DNA from: Tanypteryx hageni
Taxonomy: Eukaryota > Arthropoda > Insecta > Odonata > Petaluridae
Direction: 5' to 3'
DNA length: 64,000 bases
Assembly: GCA_028673005.1 (NCBI GenBank)
Contig: CM054112.1
Location: forward strand, 26,948,124-27,012,123
Made by a program: the position numbers and the translations under genes. Positions 34,701 to 43,560 of this stretch are shown piece after piece. The notes under the pieces were generated by a model. The model did no database searches. It had not been told where the DNA came from and saw only the letters and a program-made list of their open reading frames with translations. The stretch's first letter is position 1; the number at the start of each line of letters is the position of its first letter.

Positions 34701-37700
34701 AATTCGATCATTGCTTTAGACCACGTTACACCCTCTACTTTATTCTGGAATGGTAACGCTAAAAAAAATCTGTTCATGCTATATGCGGGTATATGGAAAA
34801 ATCATAGATTACGAGGCTGAAAACCACCCTGCGCATTATACGCAGGTATTTACGGTATTGTTCATTTGCTGAAAAAGAAATATTTTTTAAAATAAAACAA
34901 TTTTATTCAAAGAGTTATGGAAGAAGTGAAAATTTGGACACTGAATGTACTTTCAAACAAACCAATTAGCAACAGCTTTGACTCTAAGGAGTTAATATAC
35001 TGGCTGGAAAAATAAAATTAAATATTTCTGTCCAGATAGATTTTACAATCATTATTTTTACCTGATTAGAAGAATTTAAATTTAATGCATAATTAACAGG
35101 ACAATTTTTCATATATCAGGATGCTCTTGCTCTTGCAATTGTTTGCTTGCATCGCGGCTGCCCTGACAGAGCTTGTGCTGTGCTTTCATCACTGGGAGCT
35201 GCTGGCCACCTTACCTCTGTTCTCGAGCAACATTCTTCGCTCCTCTTTGAGCAAGATGAAAAGGAAGGACTCTCAGAGCTTGCTGGGGTTGTGGCTGAAG
35301 CCTGCCCTGAAGCTTTGGCTGAAGTCCTGGGGAAAAAATCATGCAAAGGTGGCCCAAAAGTCCTTGCTGGGGCAGTGAGGGCCCTGAGAGAAAAAGTGGC
35401 AGCAGCAGGAACAGCTGCTGAGGGTGCCAGCACTGGAAAGGCCCTTCGTTTGCTTCTAGAGAAGCACTTTGCCCCAATATTGTCAGGTAAGGTTGAAGGT
35501 CAGTAATTTTCTAAATGGCTTAAATATATTAGAAATTGGTTTGGCGGCAATTGAATCTTGTTGGTGTTAAGGTAAAATATAATAATCCCTTTGTAGTTTG
35601 GGCAAATACTGAATTATCGTACTTTCATTTTGTATATTTCTTATACAAACCATTTACAATTAAGTTTGATGAATAACATAAAATAATGCATACTGATGCA
35701 AATGTTTTTAAAAGAAAAATAAATTAAAATATTTGCAGAACCTAGTGGTAAAAGTGAAACACTACTTGAAGAGCTGAAGATGCTTGTACGGTCTTACCTT
35801 GCTGGGTTAGTTGCTGAGATACACATTAATATCCAGAAGGGTGAGGCCACCACTTCAGCTTCTGATTCTGTAAGTGAATGGGAAATATTCGGTACAAGGT
35901 TGCCATTCCTTGAGCGTATGTCTCCTTTCAACAATGAATCGAGGAAGAAATCTTCAGGATCAGCCTCCAGTCAACCTTCTGAAGGACAGCGAATGTGTCT
36001 CATCAAATTACAAGTAATGCCTTTTTATTATTGTTTAGCTGGCAATGATTAAAGCCTTTCAGATTATAAAAATGAGTAAATCTGAAACTGATTAGATAGA
36101 AGGGATGCACTTGCAAAAACCTTGTTAAAAAGCATGATTAAATCACCTGATGTCCTTCGTTATGCGTTAACATTTTACTTATAATATGTTGATGAATGTG
36201 CATTTAAAGTATCTTTACAGAGATATTATTTGAACTAATTTAGTGTGTCTTAAGTCTTTTGACATTCTTACAAATTTATATGCTCGCATTTATAATCTCA
36301 GTCAACCATATACAGTTGCATGAAACTGACAACAATGCAAATCACCTAAATGACAAAAGATTTTCACATAGAAACACATCAAATTTTAGCGTTAAAAACT
36401 CATTTGTGGACAGATTCTGTGTGAATTCAAAAATCAACAGCAGAAAAACAAAATTCATTCTTTTAGACGTTCATTGTTTTAAGTCTCAAACTCCTACATT
36501 GATTTTAAGTAATTTTAAAATGTAAATGATTAATCTCCATGTTAATCAAATGGAGAAAATAAATGCTCATTGCTCAAACGCATGACTTCAATGTAGACGG
36601 CAATCAGCTTAAAATACAAAAGTTGCGGTACCAAGTAATTCCTGAAAGTTTGATCGAAAAGTTTTCGAGCTATCTGTGGTTTTCTCATTTTCCCATATAA
36701 CTCCAGAGACACTAACCAAAATCAAATTTTATTGACTAAGATTAGTGAACCTGATTGACATGTTTATGGCAAATAGGTTATAATATTCCTTTTCTTGTCC
36801 CTTCTTCATCAGGGAATGTGAAAATTCATTCAAGTTTACATTAGTTTATTAGATCTTTATCATCCTGTCTTTATATCAGTTTTTAGTGCTTTTTGTCATT
36901 GCTGAAAAGCACTATTGTCTTCGTGATGTCCGTCCGTTCGTACACATATATCAGGGAAGAATAGGCTGAACCAATTTCAACCAAATTTGATACATGTAAT
37001 ATTCACATAAATTAATGACTAAAATGGCATATTTGGACCGAATCGACTCAGCAGGGGTGCCACAATTGCAAAAACAAACGTTTCAGTAATTATGAATTTG
37101 GAAGTAATTGGTTCAACTGATTTCACTGAAATTTTCTAAGGAGGCATGCAACATAACATAACAAAATCAAGATTTTTTGTTTAGATATAGAAAGCAGGGC
37201 TGCCACAATGCAAGGAATAAAAAAATTCTTTTTGCATGTATTAGTGTTGTACTGTCCACGTCAATTTTAACCAAATTTTATGTTTATAATTAATTACACA
37301 TATATACAAAACCAGAATAATATATTTGAACCGGATCAATCAAACAGGGATGCCACACTTGCAAATTAAACTCTTTCAATAATTATGGATTTGGAAGGAA
37401 TTGGCTTAACGGATTTCAACTAAATTTTGTATACAAGATTTGTAAAACATACCATAATGAAATCAAGATTTTTAAAGTGGGGCTAAAGAGCAGGGCTATC
37501 ACAGTAAAAAGTAAAATAATATTTCTTTTACATGTATTTCTAGAAACTGACAGCGTGGATTTTAACTAGAGTTGTGCGAACTGTTCGAAATTTCGAACTG
37601 AGTTGTTTTATTTTAAAACTCGACTCGGCTTGGGCTGAAATAAAAGTTCGAAAATTTCGAACTATCAAAAAAATGTATTTAAAAAAAATTATGCCTACAT

Positions 37701-40700
37701 GATCATTAAAAAATTACCTATTTCACAAGATTTATTAAGTTACAACTATTGAAGTTGCATTCAAATTTAATCCTTTATCATCAAAGGGCCAGAGTATTTA
37801 TTTTTCCGAGCCTGAGATCGACTTCGTTGTTTACACCGATTCTGCCGAGGTTACTAGATAAAATTAATATACGTACATTACGAAATAGCGAATTATGAGT
37901 TTTTATTAAGAATAAATTTAAGTGGATATAAAAACTCCAACCCTAACCCTGGTAGAGGGGTGGTTAGCGTGTCTGGCTCCCAATGCTAGGGTCACGGGTT
38001 CGAATCCTGCCGAGGGCATGGTTGTATGTGTTCATCTTTTTTAATGTTATTACGCTCATTGTAAAAGGCCGTTAACGGCTGTTTATGAGCTAATATAAAA
38101 TAAATAACAGTGCGATGTTTTGCAAAACATTGCATATTTTATTTACATCAATCGGTAAGATGGTTCTCTCTGCAAACAACAATTAAAAATCCATAAATTT
38201 CTCTCCCTAGCTCTTATATGATCTGTTAGATATAGATTTAAAAAATTATTTGGATAGAGTACTTAATTTACCAAAAAGAGGTCTGTGAGACAGCATAATT
38301 ACGAGTTTTAGTTTTGGAGATAACAATTCATGAAACTCCTGAGCAAAACATCGCATATTTTCTTTACTTCGATCGCTAAGACTTCTTTCAGCAAGCAACA
38401 ATTAAATACCATATTTTTCTCTTACTAGCTCTTATATGATCCGTAAGTTATATATTTTAAAAAATTTTTGGATAGAGAACATTTGCCATGAAATCACATA
38501 ATTATGAGTTGAATCGGGTATAAAAATTCAAGAATCTTTCGATGCCGTTTTGTATGTACCTATTTCTTATAGAGAACGCCTTTGAAATCTCTGTATATTC
38601 CATTTATGGAGTATACTTTTCCATCTTGTATATATTAATGCATTCCCAAATAAAATCATGTAAAATTTTTATCAATATGTTATAAAAATATTTTTATAAT
38701 CAAAAAATGTTGTTAAAAACAAAATTTGTTGAGTATAACTTTTGTTTTCTTCTTTCTCTGCTTTAACCCTTTCACTGCTATGGACTTTTAGTTTCTGTGT
38801 CAGCCGTGTGCGCCGAGTTCAGTGACCTTGAAGCATGCCTTTGCTGAATACCTTCTCTAGGAGCTCCGCGTCGTTCTTTCGTTCGTCTTTTAGTCTCTTT
38901 ATATTTTAAAAGTTATTTTGTCAATCATTTACATTCATATTGATTATTAACCATCTCGAAAAAAAATTTTCATCTTTTTTGAGCAGCGAACGGAAAAGCT
39001 TGAAATGCATATATGCTTCGTTAGCAGTCAAGGCACCACTCTGCCGGCCCGCATATATGTGTTGATAGCAGCAAAAGGGTTAACCTCTAGTTTAAGATCT
39101 CTTTGATGAAATATGTATTAACCTGTAAAATTTATCACTTTTATTTATTTGATTACTAACAAAATATAAAAATATTGAAATAAAAATACTGCTTTATAGT
39201 ATAAATAATAAAATCTAAACCAGCGATCTTCTTCATATTGTCGTGTAAAATTTATCACTTTTATTTATTTGATTACTAACAAAATATAAAAATATTGAAA
39301 TAAAAATACTGCTTTTATAGTATAAATAATAAAATCTAAACCAGCAATCTTCTTCATATTGTGGGGAATAGATTTTTTAACCCTGGAATGACACACTGAT
39401 ATTTCCTACAGCTCCAAGTGCCCAAGATTTGGTCGTATCTGGAGTGCAGTTTCACCTGAAAACTTCCCCTCCACACTAAATATTCTTTGTTCATTTCTCA
39501 GCCCATTCAGTGCCAAAGTCATACCAGTCATGACTTGCAGTTCCTTCAGTTCGCATCTAAATTTTGTCTGGGGTATGTGCCACCCCAGTGTGACTTAATC
39601 GGTTGTATTTCTATAGTAGGTAAGAATTATTGCTTGATCTTTTTTATTGTTTTTTTGCAAGGAAATAAGGTTGAATGAACTATTCAACTGTGTGAATATT
39701 TCTAATAAATTCAGTAAAATTGCACTAAATCGAAAACTCTAATGCGCTGAAAAAAAGATGAGAATGTGCCAAAACAAACATCGCTATCGTGCTAAACAAG
39801 AAAGTTTCTTGATGTGGAAACTACAATAAAACAAAAATGTGCTAAATGAGAGATGGTTGTATTTATAAAGGGTATCAACCAGAATAAAAACTGCTGAAAT
39901 GAACAATATTGGGCAAGAGTAGAGGGAGTTTATTCTTGTTTATTTTCACAAAATATTGATTTACTCAAGAATGGTTGCAAGGGTTTTGGTTAGAATTGCT
40001 TCAGTTATAGAGTTTATGCAATAAACAATACTGCATAAGCCATATGTCTCATAAATAAATAGCGTAGAGTGGCCTAATATATCTTGTTTTACACCCAGCA
40101 ACCTCCAAGCTCTTCCCCATTCGAAGATCAGCGAAGTTTTTGCTACCAGGCAAGCTGCAAGAAAATATTTTGTTTGCGTAAATGTAACCAGAGACATAAT
40201 TCTCTGGACTAGAAGCATATGGATATGGGAAACTTTCTTTTATCCATGTTGCACCAATGTTTTATCGCTTTATCTCTCTTGGTTTATATCTTTCACTCCC
40301 CAACTCTCTTTGCCAGTTTTTTGTTCTACAGTCATCAGCACTAAAAACAATCACACTATGGTCCATTCCTGCAGATGTGGGAACCAAACTCCATTTTTAC
40401 TGTTACTTTATTTAGTTGAAGTCAAGGCTGCGAGCTCGAACTCGGTGTACTCGGTTATTTTTCTTGAACTTGAACTCGCAACAAAAATGCAGTTTTTCTC
40501 ATCCTCTATACAAATAGCTGAGTACTCAACCAATTTAGAATCTATTGTGATGGATGAGGAGAGTGCAACTGGCAAAGAAGAGGATGAATTTGAGGAGCTT
40601 GATCTATTAGAAAAGAGAGGATCTCCTCTTAGAATGCAGCAGGCGAACGCAGTGGAAGTTAACTATCGAGTTGGAGTGTAGTATCAACAAGATTATTGAG

Positions 40701-42835
40701 AAGGGATGGCTAAAGAGTCTGTCCATCTGGCCTCTGTTAGATTCATTTGATGAGCATCAAGAATTTTAAGTGCAATGCCTGTAACTCAAGTGGCAGTAGA
40801 ACATTTGTTCTCATCATTGCATTTAATCCTTAGTGAGGTTTTATTTTTTATTTTCTTTACTTTGGTTTGTTTTGTTTTTTATCTACGACAAGGGTCACTG
40901 CAATTTTTTCGCACACTTGATCTGTGTGAATGTTGAGTGTGTTTGTAGGTCCCTGGCATGGAGGAGTCTCCCATAAACCTTGGTTGGCTGACCTGATGTC
41001 CCTGACGCTGGCCTTAAAAAGCCCCTAAATGGCAGGTCTGGTTGTATGGGTGTTTTCGTGTATTCAATTTTTAATACAAAAATTTCCCCCCTTCCCTTTT
41101 CTTAGTGAAGTATCTCAACTTTATAATTTTAGTACGGCATTTGGAGATGTTACCTTTTATCAGCAACATAAGGTTGTCCATAAAACAGCATCTGTTGGAA
41201 GAAATATTATTCCTACATACGAACAGCAGCTAGTAGGTTGTTCACTAACTTTATATCATATTTTAAGAACAAACAAACAAAATAAAGTATAAAATTGTTT
41301 TTATTTTCATTTTTTAATGTCTATAAATAGCGTTTGTCATGAACATAATAAATGACTCGAACTCAATAAAATAATTGAACTCAATAAGATACTTGAACTT
41401 GAACTCAAAAATATTTCAACCGAGTTGGCACCCCTGGTTGAAGTTGATGGGTTTTCTAGAAATGTGATCCCTATGAACTAGGTATATCTGAATTTACTAA
41501 CTATAAATTAAATGGATGAAAATGCTGAAAATCTTCAGTCACTACCTTTATGAAAGAAAAACTCGCTTAACTTTTTTTCCATTTAGTCTATGCTCTGTTC
41601 AACTCATCTGGATCCAGAATGTGTAGCAGAAGTGAGGCAGTTCTTGCAAGGTCGTCCTGCCACCCTTGGACGCCATAGCCTCCTTGCTCTTTGTTTACCT
41701 CCAAGAGAGGCGACACTTTTTCTATTAGAAGTTTGTCCCCATGCTCTTCTTCAATATGCTAAGGTTAGTCACCTCCTTATGTAATTCACAGTGAAGAAGA
41801 AATAAACGTCATTATTATTGTAACCCGAGTTTGGAATAAAGATAAAAATTATGTAGCACAGTTAACATACAAAACGTTTCTCTCAAAAAATTTTTGTCAT
41901 TGCACTTTTGTTGCATTCATAATTAATTTTTCCTTAAAGGAAAGGCAGTTAAGGTTGAGAAGTTACTGTAGTTTACATCTTGTGAGTAGTTTATTTGGTT
42001 GATAGGAAATTATAACGTTTGAATGTTGTCTTTTTGATTTGTTGCATACAAAAAACTTTTTTGAAGATATTACATTCTTAATGCTACGCAAGTCATTCTT
42101 CTGAAAGAACTATTTATATAAGAAAACTGACACAATTATTTCTACTTTTAGGATAAGTATTCTGCTGATAATGACTGGAAATATCTGCTGCTGCTCTTGC
42201 AGAGAAGGTTGTTAACATCACAAGAGCAAAGCCCTATGAGAGTTTTCTACACACGAATTTTGAGAGGTTGGTGCTAACTTGACAATTTAAAATAGGTTAT
42301 GATATTGCAGTTGATACTGGCCTGAAAATTCATCAAGCAATATACAAATACATACTTGTTACTTATTCCACTATTGGAGTTTCCTGCTTCCATCACAAAA
42401 GGATCAATTTGAAAATTGAACAAACTGGCAAAGTAATAAAATTAAATCTTGAAGTATGCAGTATTGGTTGGTAACAAAGCCTATAATTTATCCCTTGAAA
42501 AAATTCAAGTATTATGTAGATGCCAGGTACTAATGAAACCTATGCATCTATAAACATCACACCAACTAATCAACCAAGGATGTCAAAAATCATGTTACTA
42601 AAGTTATTTAATCCAAATGGTTCTTACATTCTTTTCAGATGCTCTTTCCCATCTGGCACATACACTCAGCCTTGAAGAATTTGTGAAAGTTTTGCCTCCA
42701 GGAGGTGGCAAAGGTGAAGTAGCTACTTATGTAGCACATTATCTCAGGTCATGTCAACAAATACAGCATGCCAATCACATCAGGTCACTTATAATTGCTA
42801 CAGGAAATCAGCTACTTTCAACACTTGACCTTTGA
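19530..42835 (+). CDS. HPS3: HPS3, BLOC-2 complex subunit (complete, 15 coding exons)
   Basis: Orthologue of Hermansky-Pudlak syndrome 3 protein, which with HPS5 and HPS6 forms BLOC-2, a cytosolic complex for traffic to lysosome-related organelles such as pigment granules. Exons: 19530-19743, 20174-20329, 21777-22029, 22706-23214, 23863-24036, 29775-29971, 30358-30506, 30903-31214, 32733-32905, 33236-33480, 35120-35486, 35739-36013, 41587-41763, 42152-42266, 42639-42835. All junctions are GT-AG, all phases join, and the sum is 3513 nt (1170 residues plus stop); human HPS3 has 1004. Recognisable parts: LLIGLGHTLVLFAF and YIDFEESFTFEM (N-terminal domain), VCLIGLRPFFGVEHLLLTH and AYYRMAGLSPPQV (middle), and the C-terminal IRSLIIATGNQLLSTLDL. 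The extra length comes from acidic and Ala/Lys-rich inserts in exons 4 and 11. Introns 5 and 12 are large and hold transposons. Confidence 0.93.
19744..20173. other. HPS3 intron 1
   Basis: AT-rich, no recognised feature. Confidence 0.5.
20174..20329 (+). CDS. HPS3: HPS3 exon 2
   Basis: Acceptor TCTCAG|GAAATTAT, donor GGAG|GTTAAA. Phase 1 in and out. It encodes NYVATLETKRNRQGRETTYA then RAYVNWDAASF; the (R)AYVNW motif is characteristic of HPS3. Confidence 0.9.
20330..21776. other. HPS3 intron 2 with one dispersed repeat
   Basis: Apart from the repeat at about 20817-21345, nothing is recognised. Confidence 0.5.
20817..21345 (+). repeat. Dispersed repeat family C
   Basis: Opens with a hairpin (ACTTTCTCCATATACGAAG / TATAGAGAAAGT), then AATGATGTCCGTGTGTCTCT, then a phrase AACTCAAAAACTATTAATTA. 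Near its end TATGGAGAAAGCC recurs. It encodes no known protein. The layout parallels families A, B and D although the sequences differ. Confidence 0.55.
21777..22029 (+). CDS. HPS3: HPS3 exon 3
   Basis: Acceptor GTAAAG|AAAATG, chosen over the nearby CAACAG because only it keeps the phase from exon 2. It encodes a Gln run, then ARIAGRV, SALEMLELPL and GNLLIGLGHTLVLFAF; donor CTCCG|GTGAGC, phase 2. Confidence 0.85.
22030..22705. other. HPS3 intron 3
   Basis: AT-rich, with no recognised feature. Confidence 0.5.
22706..23214 (+). CDS. HPS3: HPS3 exon 4
   Basis: Acceptor CTCTCAG|GTACATAG, donor GATG|GTGAGT. Phase 2 in, phase 1 out. It encodes YIDFEESFTFEMSFRPSQLL and MAEDLIACMSKDALHLFRVG, followed by an acidic insert (EEEGEGKDEEQNG) that lengthens this protein against vertebrate HPS3. 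The last part is RHILRLQILACAKLGREEFR. Confidence 0.92.
23215..23862. other. HPS3 intron 4
   Basis: Contains a stretch at about 23700-23755 (GGGTGTGCCTTATAGCC then AAAAAATACAGTAAT) that resembles one worn end of a Tigger-type element. Its partner end was not found. Confidence 0.4.
23863..24036 (+). CDS. HPS3: HPS3 exon 5
   Basis: Acceptor CCTCTAG|GTGCAG, donor ATTG|GTAAGA. Phase 1 in and out. It encodes MRSPYYSDLASIMFFVATQQ then EGYLYHFSG. Confidence 0.88.
24037..25305. other. HPS3 intron 5, left part
   Basis: AT-rich sequence before the piggyBac-type element, with no recognised feature. Confidence 0.5.
25816..27240 (-). pseudogene. 5'-truncated non-LTR retrotransposon (jockey/CR1-like reverse transcriptase)
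   Basis: Minus strand. Frame 27237-26944 carries QQHGFLSRSSC and YYIDLAKAFDTVDHRLL; a stop and frame change follow. Frame 26889-26236 carries GVSQDNVLGPLLFSLYIDDL, the catalytic LLYADDCKIF and HKDLGVIFDAKLSF. The 3' tail is an AATAAATAAATAAA run at about 25816-25832, typical of LINE ends. It is inserted in the piggyBac-type element and cannot be active. The upper boundary is approximate. Confidence 0.85.
27377..27674. mobile_element. Non-autonomous hAT element (MITE), 298 bp
   Basis: Ends CAGGAGTGGCCAAACTG and the complement of the right end, CAGCAGTGGCCAAGCC. A perfect 8-bp target duplication CTATAGAG lies at 27369-27376 and 27675-27682. Same family as 343-617, opposite orientation. It lies directly downstream of the piggyBac transposase N-terminal fragment. 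Confidence 0.92.
27684..28148 (-). pseudogene. piggyBac transposase N-terminal fragment
   Basis: The likely start is MASRSALGFSDEELQKMLEE near 28118, followed by an acidic stretch (SDNEYDSDSG) and a conserved part with ENFIEQQEVFIGKCRPQNVA and LFYDKDLIKIIAEETNK, typical of the region before the DDE domain of piggyBac transposases. Only about 140 residues remain. The reading frame stops where the hAT MITE and LINE insertions begin. Confidence 0.75.
29002..29774. other. HPS3 intron 5, right part
   Basis: AT-rich, with no recognised feature. The open frame at 29147-29515 resembles no family. Confidence 0.5.
29775..29971 (+). CDS. HPS3: HPS3 exon 6
   Basis: Acceptor TTGAAG|GTCACT, donor CACACA|GTAATA. 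Phase 1 in, phase 0 out. It encodes VMEQYAVHALTETGLETYTM; the TGLE(T/C)YT motif is conserved in HPS3. Confidence 0.88.
29972..30357. other. HPS3 intron 6
   Basis: AT-rich, no recognised feature. Confidence 0.5.
30358..30506 (+). CDS. HPS3: HPS3 exon 7
   Basis: Acceptor CATCAG|GCTTAT, donor CAAGA|GTGAGT. Phase 0 in, phase 2 out. It encodes DPVCLIGLRPFFGVEHLLLT, a strongly conserved HPS3 segment, then a Ser-rich end. Confidence 0.9.
30507..30902. other. HPS3 intron 7
   Basis: AT-rich, no recognised feature. Confidence 0.5.
30903..31214 (+). CDS. HPS3: HPS3 exon 8
   Basis: Acceptor TTTCAG|CTCACC, donor ATTAG|GTAATT. Phase 2 in and out. It encodes TPSELFHDMMQVGSAHVV, YLHLLSEGHLVLRLALRSQP and FEESCALLADQYI, all matching the middle domain. 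Confidence 0.92.
31215..32732. other. HPS3 intron 8 with a tRNA-derived SINE
   Basis: Nothing coding. A tRNA-like head lies at about 31890-31955. The part at 32215-32360 looks like a worn DNA transposon but lacks visible ends. Confidence 0.45.
31888..31960 (+). repeat. tRNA-derived SINE head
   Basis: AGCTGAGCGGATAGTG resembles a pol III A box and GGCTTCGACCC a B box, separated as in a tRNA, but the arms do not fold well. Boundaries are unclear. Confidence 0.5.
32733..32905 (+). CDS. HPS3: HPS3 exon 9
   Basis: Acceptor TTGAAG|AGATGA has a poor pyrimidine tract, but it is the only AG that gives the right phase and keeps the frame open. It encodes DDLDPDGTLASAYYRMAGLS then PPQVIDRILER; donor GAAG|GTCAGT, phase 1. 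Confidence 0.82.
32906..33235. other. HPS3 intron 9
   Basis: AT-rich, no recognised feature. Confidence 0.5.
33236..33480 (+). CDS. HPS3: HPS3 exon 10
   Basis: Acceptor ATGAAG|TGGACA, donor CTCAA|GTAAAC. Phase 1 in, phase 0 out. It encodes GETFALKILTILEENSPEDV and GIERVLKVLKQRQQSL. Confidence 0.88.
33815..34855 (-). mobile_element. Tigger/pogo-like deletion derivative, 1041 bp, second copy
   Basis: Flanked by TA (33813-33814, 34856-34857). Ends CCGTAAATACCATTGTATAA and complement CCGTAAATACCTGCGTATAA. Same family as 12572-13595 but opposite orientation. The minus strand near 34090-34150 reads DDDSDNNTEEEWSSDEEFLG and F then stop, the acidic transposase tail, here without the internal stop. 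The catalytic core is missing. It lies in HPS3 intron 10. Confidence 0.87.
35120..35486 (+). CDS. HPS3: HPS3 exon 11
   Basis: Acceptor TATCAG|GATGCT, donor TCAG|GTAAGG. Phase 0 in, phase 1 out. It encodes DALALAIVCLHRGCPDRACA and then a helical Ala/Leu/Lys-rich stretch (RALREKVAAAGTAAEGA) longer than in vertebrates, ending RLLLEKHFAPILS. Confidence 0.88.
35739..36013 (+). CDS. HPS3: HPS3 exon 12
   Basis: Acceptor TTGCAG|AACCTA, donor TTACAA|GTAATG. Phase 1 in, phase 0 out. It encodes LLEELKMLVRSYLAGLVAEI and RLPFLERMSP, matching the C-terminal domain. Confidence 0.9.
36014..36882. other. HPS3 intron 12, left part
   Basis: Nothing recognised before the family A repeat. Confidence 0.45.
36883..37480 (+). 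repeat. Dispersed repeat family A, second plus copy
   Basis: Begins with the hairpin AGTGCTTTTTGTCATTGC / TGAAAAGCACT, then GATGTCCGTCCGTTCGTAC, then units containing GAACCAATTTCAACCAAATT and GTGCCACAATTGCAA. The same order of parts as at 7216-7800. Located in HPS3 intron 12. Confidence 0.78.
37945..38108 (+). repeat. tRNA-derived SINE
   Basis: The head GGGGTGGTTAGCGTGTCTGG and CACGGGTTCGAATCCTG gives clear A and B boxes of a tRNA. The body contains a palindrome CCGTTAACGG and ends in an A/T-rich tail TAATATAAAATAAATAA. Standard SINE layout. Confidence 0.75.
38767..39079. mobile_element. piggyBac-type MITE, 313 bp
   Basis: Flanked by TTAA at 38763-38766 and 39080-39083. Ends CCCTTTCACTGCTATGGAC and complement CCCTTTTGCTGCTATCAAC match at most positions. 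No coding capacity. Located in HPS3 intron 12. Confidence 0.82.
39124..39364. repeat. 120-bp tandem duplication
   Basis: Two adjacent copies (39124-39243 and 39244-39364) starting TGTAAAATTTATCACTTTTA, differing by only a few changes including one added T. Recent slippage or unequal exchange. Confidence 0.9.
39365..40422. other. HPS3 intron 12, middle part
   Basis: No gene recognised. The segment 39700-39860 (GCACTAAATCGAAAACTC and AATGTGCTAAATGAGAG) may be a worn small DNA transposon. Confidence 0.4.
40423..41436 (+). mobile_element. hAT element, internally deleted, 1014 bp
   Basis: A perfect 8-bp target duplication GTTGAAGT flanks it (40415-40422 and 41437-41444). Left end CAAGGCTGCGAGCTCG, complement of right end CAGGGGTGCCAACTCGG; a CTTGAACTTGAACTCG phrase lies just inside each. 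Around 40770-40850 the plus strand reads AMPVTQVAVEHLFSSLHLIL, the hAT dimerisation domain, after an acidic stretch (EEDEFEELDLLEKR) with frame breaks. The catalytic part is missing. Located in HPS3 intron 12. Confidence 0.87.
41587..41763 (+). CDS. HPS3: HPS3 exon 13
   Basis: Acceptor CATTTAG|TCTATG, donor GCTAAG|GTTAGT; 59 codons, phase 0 at both ends. It encodes LGRHSLLALCLPPREATLFL and CPHALLQYAK. Confidence 0.9.
41764..42151. other. HPS3 intron 13
   Basis: AT-rich, no recognised feature. Confidence 0.5.
42152..42266 (+). CDS. HPS3: HPS3 exon 14
   Basis: Acceptor CTTTTAG|GATAAG, donor AGAG|GTTGGT. Phase 0 in, phase 1 out. It encodes DWKYLLLLLQRRLLTSQEQS. Confidence 0.87.
42267..42638. 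other. HPS3 intron 14
   Basis: AT-rich, no recognised feature. Confidence 0.5.
42639..42835 (+). CDS. HPS3: HPS3 exon 15 (last)
   Basis: Acceptor TTTCAG|ATGCTC, phase 1 in. It encodes LEEFVKVLPPGGGKGEVATY and ends HANHIRSLIIATGNQLLSTL-DL at a TGA, similar to the family C-terminus with its IRS(R/L)L..(S/T)GN motif. Confidence 0.92.
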
Positions 42836-43560
42836 AGCATAAGCTTGAATAGGTGCTCACAGGGTCACTGAATGTACTAACATAATCTATCGCACTTAAT
42901 GAATCTCACGAATAAAAGCTGGTGAAATGTTTTTTATGCCACTGCACAAATCTGCATGCTTGTTAAGCCAATCAAAAATATTTTGTCCAATCAAGTTTAT
43001 AATATTTGAGATTGGACATGCCTTGATGTACCTGTTGAAGAGGTGACAAGCAACAAATTCACATTAACAAGTGATTTTGGATATATACTGCCATGAATTT
43101 GTTGAGACATTTATGTTAATATTTATATTGAAATTATAGATATCTTTATCATAGAGTTTGAGAGAAAAGATTTATAGAGCGGCTTTTGTACTTATTACTG
43201 TGGGCCAATTAATAGAGATTATTATTCTCATGGTGCTTGTATAACCATGGGTGTCTGCATTTTGAATTTCAGGATAGGGACAAGATTGTCAATGTGTTTC
43301 ACGGGACTTGCAGCTTTATAGTAAGGACTTGTAGGGTAAGTCCCTCATTCTGCAGATACCCATGTATATAAGATATAATAAAACTTGGCTGTATGCACAC
43401 CGTGCACATGTATGTGATCTTGCAAAATGTCTCCGTGTAACTTTTCGGTTGTACCACAGTACTTGTTAATCTTCTACCTCTGTAAAAAAAAGCTGTAATT
43501 TGACACAAAATTGCATTCTTTAATGTTAACTTATTGTTAATAAAATGTTTCTTTTAGATG
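42836..43560 (+). terminator. HPS3 3' untranslated region with poly(A) signals
   Basis: AATAAA occurs at 42911-42916, 43377-43382 and 43539-43544. Any may be used; the last would give a 3' UTR of about 700 nt. Confidence 0.55.

Noticed and set aside
35116..35477. Minus-strand and alternative plus frames of 85-105 codons
   Set aside because: Shadows of HPS3 exon 11; only the frame 35147-35506 fits family sequence and splice phases.
37945..38020. Functional tRNA gene
   Set aside because: A and B boxes are clear but the acceptor arms do not pair and a SINE-like body and tail follow.
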